From the NCBI GenBank assembly GCA_963573315.1, contig OY752141.1:2046001-2110000 (forward strand): a DNA stretch of 64,000 bases, given 5' to 3'. Origin of the DNA: Entomortierella parvispora (lineage: Eukaryota; Mortierellomycota; Mortierellomycetes; Mortierellales; Mortierellaceae). The notes under the pieces are model-generated. The model searched no databases. It was not told where the DNA came from and saw only the letters and a program-made list of their open reading frames with translations. Shown here in pieces: positions 47,490 to 57,989 of this stretch (the first letter of the stretch is position 1; each line of letters starts with the position of its first letter). Both the position numbers and the translations under genes were made by a program.

Positions 47490-48799
47490 CTACCGTCCAA
47501 AGACATTGCCAAGCACGCTCTTGATCTTGCCCTGAACGGGTCCAGACTTTGGTGCTTCAAACGCCCTTGCTTTCTGTTCGCCATCGTTGTCTCCACCGAG
47601 ACGTCGCTGCTTAAAGGCACGACGAACTCCCTTGGTTTCCCCTCCAGTGGCAGTGGCTGAGGATGAAGATGATACTGGTTTTGCTGTTGATGACCCCTCT
47701 CCCTCTTCTGCCTTGCGTTTAGCCGCCTTCTTCTCCTCCATGTTCTTGATCATCTTTGATTTTTCAATGTTGTTCATAATAAACTTGTTCTCCCTCTTGG
47801 CCTGACTGATCTCTGCTTGCAATCTCTGAGCACGGGAGGCGTTCTCATACGCTATTAGAAAAAAAAGTTAAAATGATGGTAGTAAGCAATACTGTAAGGG
47901 TAAGAGTGCTCGACATAACATAAAAAACAAAAGTAGATTGTTTACCAATTCTCTCTGTCAAATGATTCCACTTGAATTTTGGCAGATATTTGATATTCCA
48001 CATGTCGTCGTGGTAGTAACTGTTCTTGTTGCCTCCAATAATCGTTGTGTTAAGAGACTTTGCCACGTTCTTGGCCACAGCCTTGTCCACAAACTCGACC
48101 CATCCCTCTGTAAAGTTTTGCTTCTTGTTGCCTCCGTACTTCTTTCTGCGTGCCGCAACCTTGGCGTCTAAGAGAAAAGTGAATTTTAACCAGAGTGAGT
48201 ACTACTTGATCATTGTAGATCCAGAAATGAGAAGGCGTCGTCATTCCAATAAAGTTTTCACCTTCAGGTGCCAAGTAAACACGGCCGAGCTCTCCAAACT
48301 TGCCCAACAAATGTCTCAATTTGACAGGCTTCATAAAAGGAGGGATCTTGGAGAGGTATACGATACCAGCCTTGTCGCGGGCCGCCTGGAACTTTTCCAA
48401 AGCCTCGGGCGTCAAAGGCTGAACCCGTTTTGTCTTTTTGGTTCGTACGCGAGTCTTTTTTTCACCATCCACTTCGTCTTTGGTGTCACCAAGTTGGAAT
48501 CTTGGATCGGACGACGCGGATTTGGACATGGTATCATCAGCCTCTTCATTATCTTCCTCCTGGGAGCTGTAATCATCGTCGTCGCCATCGCTTTCGTTGT
48601 CGTCCTGATCAAGTCCAAAAACGACAGTGTTGACCTTTGCTTTCTTCGTTTTGGCGCCAGTCTTCTTGGGGGCCTTGCGCATGTGTGCTGCCTGCTTGTC
48701 GTCAGAATCGTAGCTAGAGCCATTGTCGGATGCACTACCATCGTCGTCACCTCCAGGGAGGTTGAATAGGTCTTCACTTTTAGCTTTCTTAGAGGTCAT
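47490..48799 (-). CDS. ESF2: pre-rRNA processing factor Esf2/ABT1
   Basis: Three exons (48799-48262, 48167-47946, 47851-47490) closing at 373 residues. The N-terminal third is acidic and Ser/Lys-rich (DNESDGDDDDYSSQEED). A single RRM follows, with the ABT1/Esf2 signature GIVYLSKIPPFMKPVKLRHL, GWVEFVDKAVAKNVAKSLN and the characteristic insertion YYHDDMWNIKYLPKFKWNHL. A basic helical tail follows (SRAQRLQAEISQAKRENKF) and then a Lys/Arg-rich end. Esf2 belongs to the 90S SSU processome in the nucleolus and stimulates the Dbp8 helicase in 18S rRNA maturation. Domain order and length fit the family. Confidence 0.93.
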
Positions 48800-48959
48800 G
48801 ACGATAAGTGAATGATGAAAGTGTGTCAATGCAAAGACATGCAAGCATGTTGTCCAGGGCGATTGCTTTTTCTTTTTTCATTTGTTTTCAAGAAATTGGT
48901 GGCAACCGACCAGCAGTCACTTTTTTTTTTGTTTGATCCAAGTCTATTTTTTTTTAGAA

Positions 48960-50590
48960 CTATGGGCGTCGGAACCTCTCGATAAGGGCGCCAGTCTGTG
49001 AAAACACCAGAAAGGTCACCGCGCTCGCCGGCGCTGCCTTGAGGATGCCTGGAAGCAGGCCCTTGTAGAGAGCCAAATACCCCTCATTCTTCACTATATG
49101 GACCATACATCTCCAAACAGTTGTAGGCATACCCTTCATCGTTGTTGGCGCCGATGGCGAGGCTCCTTTTGGCGCTTGGGCAGCGATTGAGTTGACGACA
49201 GGTTGAGCAGTAAATACTCCTTGATTCGATTTTTGCTGATCGGATCCTTGAATTTGAAGCCGTTTCCGGACCATGTCTAAAGGATATATTACAGTTTTCG
49301 ATATCACGCCTGACATTGCGCCGCAAAACATGTCCTCCAATCCCAGCAGCACCTGTCCCATAGTTTTTGTTGACGGGTCAGATTTCGACGAGAGAGTATT
49401 CTTTGGCTCCTTCAGAAGTGCTTTGACTTTCAGCCAGGAAAAAGCTTGCTTCAAGGTATCATAGGATCCAAACATGACTCCCATATAGGGGATCACTTGA
49501 ATAAGAGCTGGCGTCATTCCTCTGTAATATCCTTGGATGCCGTCCTTTTTGTAAATATGTTGAAACGCCTGAATTATTCCAGTATAGACCTGTGTATGTA
49601 ATATCGTTAGTGTAATTGCTCGATATCCTTTTTGAATGCAAGCCGTCTAATATTCAGGAATGGAATGTTTGGGTACCTTAACATCACGCTGGATGGCAAA
49701 ACGAGTCCGCAAGAGATCAAAGGGGTATGTACATGCTGTGGCCATGATTCCTGCGGTGGCTCCACTGATAAACGACTGTACTGAAGATGATCCTGTTATG
49801 CTTGTCAAAATTTGGCTTGGTACTGTTGGGGAGGGAGATCCTGCCATACTCCTGGACTTTACTTTCTTAGCTGTAAGGTCTGCAGTCTTGGATAAAAGTA
49901 GTTTTGTTTGTTGATAGACCAAAAATTGAATCCCTCCGTACGTGAGATAAAGATACTCTGCAGCCATATTCCCTTTCCAGAGGCCCTAAAATATGACGGG
50001 TTGTTGCAAAAGATAAGCAACCATTTTGTCCATTTTATCAAGGCGGATAAAATTATGAACGTACTCTGATGCCTTCTTCCCGAGCAATCATGGCCATCCC
50101 TGAAAACATGCCCTTGTACTTTGGTTGAACGGACCCAGCTGTGCCTGGACGCGTCATTGTCGCGTCTCCTTTAGTGTCTATCCGCGCATGCAACAAATCT
50201 GCGCCTCCGTTCAAAATATCTGTCGCAGCCTTCCTCCTGAGGACTTTTGGGAGGTCCTTTCTTTGGGTTTGAATCTATAAGGAGGTTAGATGTCAATAAC
50301 GGGTTTCGTGAAGCAGTAAATGACCAAAGAAGAAAAGAGTGGAAGAATTATACTTGGAGCCGGATCTTCACAACGTCCAGGGGCGCGATCACAAACCGGG
50401 AGACGACACCGGCTGTCGATCCGCAGAGCACAGTCTCGAACTTTGTGAGGGTTGGCGCCCCTGCAGCTATGCTCTGCCTGTCATGGGCCTTGTCGCTGTT
50501 TACAGTCGATTGTTTGGTTGTTGGGGAAGTTGTAACAGCAGAGGAATGGGAGAGGGAGACAGAGTCAGGGTGGATGGCAGGCTGGACCAT
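48960..50590 (-). CDS. TPC1: mitochondrial thiamine pyrophosphate carrier Tpc1
   Basis: Four exons (50590-50354, 50274-50065, 49985-49677, 49589-48960) closing at 461 residues. Three mitochondrial carrier repeats each show the PxDxxKxR-type signature: PLDVVKIRLQ, PFDLLRTRFA and PLDMVRKRLQ. The GLWKGNMAAEYLYLTYGG segment is typical of the TPC1 branch, which imports thiamine pyrophosphate into the matrix for pyruvate and oxoglutarate dehydrogenases. Linkers of about 50 residues between helices in repeats 1 and 3, and a Ser/Thr-rich N-terminus of about 45 residues, make it longer than yeast Tpc1 (314). Substrate assignment is by family resemblance. Confidence 0.88.
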
Positions 50591-51245
50591 GTCTTTCTGG
50601 ACGGATGAGGAAAAAGATGAAGAGTGTAGAGAGATGGAATGGGACAGAACGAGATTAAAAGGGGGAGGAAAAGGAACGAAGAGAGAGAGGAGAGAAAGAA
50701 AGAAAGGAGCAAAGGTGAGCAGAGGACAGAAAAGAAGGGCAGGGGCAACCTTGGTTGTTTGTCCTCCTCTTTGTGACACAGCAGGTGTGGGTGGGAAAGT
50801 GGAAAAAAGAAAAAAAAAAGTGACTGCCACTTTGGTTCCTTTTTTTTTGTGCTGGATGCTTTTAAGGGGCATAAACAAAAAAATCTTTTTTTCATCTGTT
50901 GCCACCGGCGACGGACAGGGCACAGAACCAGAAAAAAAAAAAAAGGCACAATTCAGTCCTCCATTGTGCCACCATCCCCTCCACCCTCTGTTGCTTGAAT
51001 CTTCCTCTTTTCTCTCTTCTCCTCCTCCCTTCCTCCCCTTCCTCCCCATCCCGATCTGCATCTCCTCTCCCTCTCCCTCGTCTGTGCTTCCCCACTCGCA
51101 TTGTCCCTTCTTTTTTTTTACCCTCATTTCATTCATTCATTCATTCCTGTTGTATTTTACCCTTCTCCCTTTCCACAAACAAAAACACGCGCCCAGCCTC
51201 CCCCCTTTCATTCCCCACACTCTCACCCACATAATCAATCAAATC
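50591..51245. promoter_or_regulatory. divergent intergenic region, TPC1 / PSE1
   Basis: 655 bp between start codons. Purine-rich on the TPC1 side and strongly CT-rich towards PSE1 (TCCTCCTCCCTTCCTCCCC), ending with ATTCATTCATTCATTC repeats and an ACATAATCAATCAAATC leader before the ATG. Long pyrimidine tracts of this kind are common before highly expressed fungal genes. Confidence 0.5.
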
Positions 51246-54200
51246 ATGTCGAACGTCCCTCAAGAAGTCCTCCAGCAGCTGGTCCAGGTCCTTTCCAATC
51301 TTGTCTCCAACGACAATGCCGTGCGCTCAGCCGCCGAGGAGCAGCTCAACAACCAGTGGATGGTCAAGAGCCCCGATGCCCTCCTCTCCGGATTCGCTTA
51401 TCTTTCACGCAACAGCGAGGAAGCCGATGTAAGTTCATCTTCCTTGGTCTGCTGCAGGTCCACCAGGTCCACACGTTTCTTGCGTCTCTGTTACTGACTG
51501 AACATCCGCCTGTTTTGTATCCTCTTCATATGTGCTGCTGACTTCCATCTGAACATCCGAATCGAATCAAATCAAATCAAATCAAATCAAATCAAATTAA
51601 CCTTTGGACCTGACTTGTCTTCAACCCATGCCAGCTTCGCTCATTTGCTGCGGTTCTCACACGCCGTGTGGCTTTCAAAGGAATCCCCAACCCCAACCAG
51701 GACTCTGAGGCTGACGAGATCACTCTCTGGGAGGTGACACAGGAAGACACCCGCAACGCAATGAAGACTCACTTCTTGGCAGGACTCGCTGAGGAACAAA
51801 ACAAGTCAGTCCGTAACAAGGTCTGCGATACCATTGCCGAGATGGCTCGCGCCTCGACCGCCAGTGACCGTATGTTGCAGTGTCTCCGCACCTTTTGACC
51901 GACAACGACGCGTATTTTGTTTGGAAACATCTTGTCCACGCACACATATGCGCACATGCTCACTAATCCTCCGGAACGCTTTCTCCTCCATAGAGGCCTG
52001 GCCTGAGATCTTGCCCGCCCTTTTCCAATGCACAAAGTCGCCTTCCCCAGAGCACCGCGAGTCTGCTTTCCGCATTTTCACTTCCGTCCCCAACCTGATC
52101 TCTGGACAGCATGCTGATATCCTCAAGTCTGTCTTTGCCGAGAGCTTGCGTGACGAGAACCTCCATGTAAGGAAATCAAGGATTGACTGACAACTCTGAT
52201 TGACAACTCTGACATTCCGATAATTGGAGCACCCCAGTACTTATCAGATGTGTACATGATCAATTGTAGGTTCGCCTTGCTGCTGCAAAGGCTGCAGTCT
52301 CATTTATGTTGGATACTTCCAACGCCACTCGCAATTCTATGGCGTCTTTGATGCCCCAGCTTTTGGAAGTCTTGAATGCTTTGGTGGCTGCAGGAGATGA
52401 GGATTCCTTGATCGAGGGATTGGTTGTGATGATCGAGTTGGCTGAGCACTCTCCTCGTTTGTTCCGCCACGTTATTGTGGATGTTCTCCCTTTCATGATC
52501 GAGATTGTCAAGAAGAAGGATCTTGAGGATCGCACGAGACAGTCGGCTTTGGAGTTGTTGCTGACTCTGGCCGAGTGCGCACCCGGTATGGTTCGCAAGG
52601 TACCAGATTATACCACCACGATTGTTCCCGTCGCTCTCGAGATGATGACTGAGCTCGAAGAGGATGAGGACTGGTACACCACGGATGACCTGGATGAGGG
52701 TGACAATGATGAGAACTATGTCATTGGAGAACACGCCATGGATCGTCTGGCGCGTGCTTTGGGAGGCAAGGCTATGCTCCCTGTCTCATTTGTATACATC
52801 CCCCAGATGCTTGCCAACGAAAACTGGAAGGCTCGCCACGCTGCTCTCTTTGCCGTGTCTGCTATTGGTGAAGGATGTGTTCGTATCATGGAGGCCGAGC
52901 TTGGAAAGATTATCAACATGATCCTTCCCTTCTTGAGGGATCCCCATCCTCGTGTCCGATATGCTGCCTGTAACGCCATCGGCCAGATGTCGACGGACTT
53001 TGCTGGACCCATGCAGAAGAACCACCACGCTGTTGTCTTGACCAACTTGATTCCCGTCATGGATGATGCTCCCTTCCCCCGTGTTCGTGCCCATGCCGCA
53101 GCGGCTCTGGTCAACTTTTGCGAAGCTGTGGAAAAGGGCACTTTGGAACCCTACTTGGACGCCATCTTTGAGCGTCTTTTGTCTCTCCTCAACACCGGCA
53201 CTACATATGTTCAGGAGCAAGCCATTACTACTATCGCCACTGTCGCTGACAGCGCTGAAGATCGCTTTGTCAAGTACTACAGCGGTATCATGCCCCTCCT
53301 CATCAACGTTCTTCGTCAGGCTACCAACAAGGAGTACAGATTGCTTCGTGGAAAGGCCATGGAGTGCGCCAGTTTGATCGCTTTGGCTGTTGGTAAGGAG
53401 GTCTTTGCCCCCCACGCCCAAGAGTTTATCCAGCTTTTGGTGCAGACCCAGGCTAGCGTAACCGAGGCTGATGATCCTCAAGTTTCGTACCTGTTGGCTG
53501 CTTGGGCCCGTGTTTGCAAAGTCCTTGGTCGCGACTTTGTTCCTTATTTGGATATTGTCATGCCTCCTCTGTTGACCAGTGCCCAGCTCAAGCCCGACTT
53601 TGCTGTCCTTGACCCTGAGGATGATATCGAGTCCAAGTACTCGGCTGAGGATGGTTGGGAGTTTGTCGGTGTCGATGGTCAGCAGATTGGAATCAAGACC
53701 ACCGTCTTGGAGGAGAAGTGCACTGCTGTTGAAATGTTGATTTGCTACGCCCGTGAGCTTGGACCAGGCTTCCGCCCTTACATTGAGAAGGTCCGCGATA
53801 TTGTCGTGCCCTTGCTCAAGTTTTACTTTCACGATGGTGTCCGCCATGCCGCTGCTGCCACCTTGCCCCAGCTTATTTCTTGCGCCAAGCAAGCTGAGCT
53901 CGGTCAGGACTATGTCATCAACTTTTGGCACGGAATTTGCGCAAAGATCTTGGAGGTCATGGCCACTGAACAGGACCCCGCATTCCTTCTTCAGCTCTAT
54001 GTGTCCTTTTACGAGTCTTTGGACTTTATGAACGGTCCCAGTCTGACCCCCGCACTCCTTGAGGAGTTCACTCGTGCTACCGAGGCTCAACTTAAGGAGT
54101 TCTATGCTCGCTTGAAGCACCGTGAGGAAGCTCGCGCTAGCGCTGAGTTCGAAGCCGAGGATGAGGAGACGATCCAGGAGGAGGAGATGAACGAGGAGGC

Positions 54201-55099
54201 TGTCCTTGGCGAGATGTCCCGCACTATCCACAGCGTTTTGAAGACCCATGGAGTCGCCTACTTGACCATGTTCAAGTCTCTCGAGCCCGTGATTGCCACT
54301 TTCCTCAACGACACCAACTCTGCTGCACGCCAGTGGGCTATCTGTGTGCTCGATGACCTGATCGAGTTCACTGGCCCCAACTCCTGGCCCGTGATGATCC
54401 CCTACCTGCCCAAGATGCTCGAGTCTGTTTTGGATTCTGCACCAGATGTCCGCCAGGCTGCCTGTTATGGCATGGGTCTCTGTGGTCAGTTCGGTGGACC
54501 GGACTACGCCGAGGTTTGCAGCGCCGCGTTGACGCCCTTGTTCCAGGTCATCAACGCACCTCAGTCAAAAGAGATTGAGAATGTTTTCGTGACCGAGAAC
54601 GCGCTCTCGGCCGTGACCAAGATCTGCAAATTCAACAGCAGCAAGTTTGATGTGAACACTGTCTTGCCCTCCTGGGTCCAGGCTCTTCCTCTTCTCAATG
54701 ACGAAGAAGAAGCCCCCTCCACATATACCTACCTCTTGGACCTCATTGATGCGTAAGTTTTCATACTTGTTTCTCCTCCTTACTTGAGTAGTGCTTTTAT
54801 TCCCCTTCTATGCTTTGCTATTGGCTGGAAACTAACTTACTCTTTTTGTTTGTATCTTCATGACCCCCCTTAGTCAACATCCCTCGGTCCTTGGGCTCAA
54901 CAACGTCAACATGCCCCATTTGGTCACTGTGATGGTTGAGGCTTTGGTAGCGGGTGTGATCCCTGAACCCATTGCTGGCCGTATGGTCCAGACCTTGAAG
55001 GCGGCTCTCGGCAGCATGGACTCGAACATGACATCGACCATCTGGAACAGCATTTCGCCCGAGAAGAGAAAGACTCTTCAGGACTTGAACTATCTGTAA
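51246..55099 (+). CDS. PSE1: importin beta family karyopherin Kap121/Pse1 (importin-5)
   Basis: Five exons (51246-51428, 51635-51869, 51994-52166, 52270-54752, 54874-55099) closing at 1,099 residues, the normal size of Kap121/IPO5. The protein is built of HEAT repeats throughout. Diagnostic stretches include LRSFAAVLTRRVAFK near the N-terminus, EDEDWYTTDDLDEGDND (the acidic loop between HEAT repeats), ENWKARHAALFAVSAIGEG, DPHPRVRYAACNAIGQM, and the long inner helix region with EEMNEEAVLGEM. Family members carry ribosomal proteins and other cargo through the nuclear pore under RanGTP control. Codon choice is strongly biased towards C/G-ending codons compared with neighbours, suggesting high expression. 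Intron 1 contains an AATCA pentanucleotide repeat. Confidence 0.95.
51565..51600 (+). repeat. (AATCA)n microsatellite in PSE1 intron 1
   Basis: Six to seven uninterrupted AATCA units within the first intron (51429-51634), close to the likely branch-point region. It lengthens the intron to 206 bp. Confidence 0.9.
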
Positions 55100-55328
55100 A
55101 CATTTTGCTCGTTATTATATCTCTTCGAGCTCATCTTTTTTTTTGTTGTAGTTTATCAAATCTCGGGAGCAATGGTCATGCCCAAGGAATGAGGGGAGGA
55201 ATAGGAAAAGAAGAAAAATATCATAATAGAAACCCTACTTTCATTTGTTTTGCATATTGTGTTGCTGTCATGACCAAAATTGGTGGCAAGCCGAACGAAT
55301 TTTGGTGGCAATTTTTTTAAAAGACGCT

Positions 55329-56673
55329 TTAGTATTGGTAGCTGGTGTAGTTTTGCTGCTGCTGTTGCTGTTGCATTTGCTGCTGCTGTTGAAGCTGGTG
55401 CTCTTCATAGATGCGCTGCTGTTCATATTCTGCCTCTCTCTGTTGACGTTGCTGGTACGTCAGATTCGAACGCGGTTCTGGTGGAGGGGTAAAAGAACTC
55501 GTGAGCAAGGACGTGGGCCTTCCCTGGTTGGCGGCAACAGAGGGTAACACGGGACTGGGCCCGAGATGGCTGGTGTGTGCGGCGGCGATGGGTGTCTGAG
55601 GTCGGGAAGAGATGGATCCGGAATCATTATCGGAATAAAGTCGTTGCGTGTTCAGTTCGGTCATTAGAAGTTGTTGCTGTTGTTGTTGAACAGGAGAATA
55701 CCCTGCAATGCTGGGTGTCACGCTCGAAAGCTCATTGTACCGTGCAGCTGAAGCACCGCCAAGGGCCAAAGTCGACCCCGCTCCACCACCTCCTCCTCCA
55801 TAAGGAGAAGCGTTCAAAGGCTCTCTCAGTTTCTTGGACGCCATAGCTTGGGCAGCTCTTTTGTTTGAGAATCGAATGTAATAAAAGCCGACAAATCCTG
55901 CGAGAACCAACGCACCTACGGCACAACCGACACCAATGACCACAGTCTTTGTCTTGTCTGTGATTTCTATCGGTCCTGAAGTGTCGGGATCCTCTGGGGG
56001 CTGTTCCTGTGAAGGGTCTGGGTTGGCTCCTCCTCCTCCAACAGGTGGCACGACTCCGGGTCCGACCAACAACATGGATTTACAGTTGCCGGATCCTGAA
56101 CTGAGTGCTCCTGTCGTTGGGTCAGTGTAGTTCCAGTCAAACCGTCCTTGGTATTGCTAATGTGGGATCATTCGTACTGTAAGTAATCCGATTTTCAAAA
56201 TCTATACAACGTACATTGCTTTTTTTTTCTTGGGAGCGAGGAGGAAGAGAAAGAGGGAAGAGAAAGAGTCGAGTCCTTACGTTGGAAGGACAGAGCGAGG
56301 TCTGAGCCATGATAGTCTGGTTGACGACCCACGTCTGAGGAGACACGGAGCTTGTGGTATTCAAGGTAGTGATGGTCTGCATGAATCTGTCATTCTCGAT
56401 ACAATACAAATCCAGCTGGAAGGTTTCAATTGGGTACGAGGCCGTGTCATTCCATCCAAATTTGACCGTTGCGCCGACCCTGATCGTGTCGGATCCCTTT
56501 TGAGTACAAAAGATATCGGCCCTGCCCTGTTGGGGCATCCACCCCAAAGTCACCAGGCAGGCAAGAGTAGCCATCTTTGAATATCTGGAAAACATCATCC
56601 TGCCACCGTTGGACCTTGTGGTTGTTGGCCTTGTTGATTTTGTTGATGATGATGATGACGATAGCGGCGACAT
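55329..56673 (-). CDS. single-pass membrane protein with Gln-rich cytoplasmic tail, unknown function
   Basis: Two exons (56673-56281 and 56156-55329) closing at 406 residues. A hydrophobic segment at about residues 34-50 (MATLACLVTLGWM) ending in GRADIF looks like a signal peptide or anchor, possibly used from the internal Met. About 130 residues follow with several Cys and N-glycosylation sequons (NDT, NTT, NQT), then a Gly/Pro-rich hinge and one transmembrane helix (VVIGVGCAVGALVLAGF). The tail is Ser/Pro/Gln-rich and ends in a run of Gln and NYTSYQY. The layout suggests a cell-surface sensor-like protein, but I recognise no family. The ATG at 56673 is the first in frame. Confidence 0.75.
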
Positions 56674-57464
56674 TGTTGTGAAATTGGAATAAAAAGAAAG
56701 AGAGACAGAGAGGGATTCAGGGCAAGAATGGGTGGTTTTGTGTCTCTGTTGTGTTCTTTTTTTGTTCTGTAACGGCTTCGTTCAAGTTGTAGTGGTTGAT
56801 TTGCTACAGGGGCGAAACGAGAAAGAGAAATAGGTGGAGGGAGGTTAGCGACAAAGTACAGGATCGATCTGATGGCCAAAGAGTCAGCTTGTGACTTTGA
56901 GAGGGTATGAAGAGGGGTGGACAAGGAGAAAGATCACGCTCCGTTTCAACATCGTCAACGGACAACAGGTCTTTCCTGGCGCAAAGAAATAAAAAGGAGA
57001 CAACCCGAGTTCACCGTTTTGGTCCATGATCAATCCTCCTTGTCACAGATTATTATAAGGAGAAGGAGAGAAGAGAGAGCAAGAGAAATAGACGTTGCAA
57101 GGAGGGCCATGTCATGCATAATTAGGATAGAGGTACATCGGCATCCTTGACAAAGGAGCGACCCAAGTCAAGATCTTCAAGAAGAAAAGAAGCAAAGAAG
57201 TGGAGGGTACAAGAAGAGAAGAGAGGAAGGAGGAGGAGGAGGAGAGAACTCACCAAGAAATAGGTAGGAACAACGAACTGGGGCGTGAGGGGAAGGGGGG
57301 AATGAAAAGGCTCAGCGTGTGTGCTATCTGAACAATCGAGGGGAGTTCAGGCACAGCAGTGGCAAAGGACGCGCGTGAAATTAAGAGCTGGGAAAGTGGC
57401 GGGGTAGGGGTAGTGCCGAGAAAGGTACGTGGACGGGAGAAGGAAGAATGATAACGGCGAAGGT

Positions 57465-57510
<46 letters not shown>

Positions 57511-57989
57511 AAAGGAACGAAAGAACGAAAGAAGGAGAGAAGAAAAGAAGGAAAGAAAGAACGGAAGCAGCAGAGGTGAGACACACGGCCCAAGGATGTT
57601 TTTTATGTTTTTGAACACAGAAGGCGAGGTGTGAACATGGGAGCATGAGCGAGTGAGTGCGGTACTTCTGTTCTTGATTTCTTTGATTTGATTACATCCA
57701 GGTAAAAATAGCGGGGATTCCAGTCGTCTGTCAATTACGCATCCCCGCCTGCCGCCCGTGTGCACTTATAGAGGGCTCCTCTTGGTGCCTGCCTCGATCC
57801 GATCTGATCATCGACATGCATCCTGCCAGCTCCGCCCTCACTCCCTCTCTCCCCTCCTTTTATTGACATTGTCGCCATCCACCCTCGCAGGAGTACCCGC
57901 GCGTCCATTGTATTGCATTCAGTGAGCACATTCCTCCTCGTCGTCGTCGTCGTCTCGCTTCCATCCATTGAAACAACTCCTCTTTTCCC
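56674..57989. other. gene-free intergenic region between divergent genes
   Basis: 1.3 kb of purine-rich DNA serving as 5' region for the membrane-protein gene (minus) and the WDR53-like gene (plus). Apart from the GA repeat annotated separately, frames here are low-complexity Ser/Leu runs. No RNA gene recognised. Confidence 0.4.
57467..57508. repeat. (GA)21 dinucleotide repeat
   Basis: Twenty-one perfect GA units in the divergent intergenic region; the flanks remain GAAAG-rich for another 60 bp. Confidence 0.95.

Noticed and set aside
52786-54249. 487-residue open frame on the minus strand over PSE1
   Set aside because: Exactly antisense to the large importin exon; arises from its strongly biased codons, with no recognisable domain.
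57250-57765. Ser/Leu-rich 171-residue minus-strand frame
   Set aside because: Runs through the (GA)21 repeat; composition artefact.
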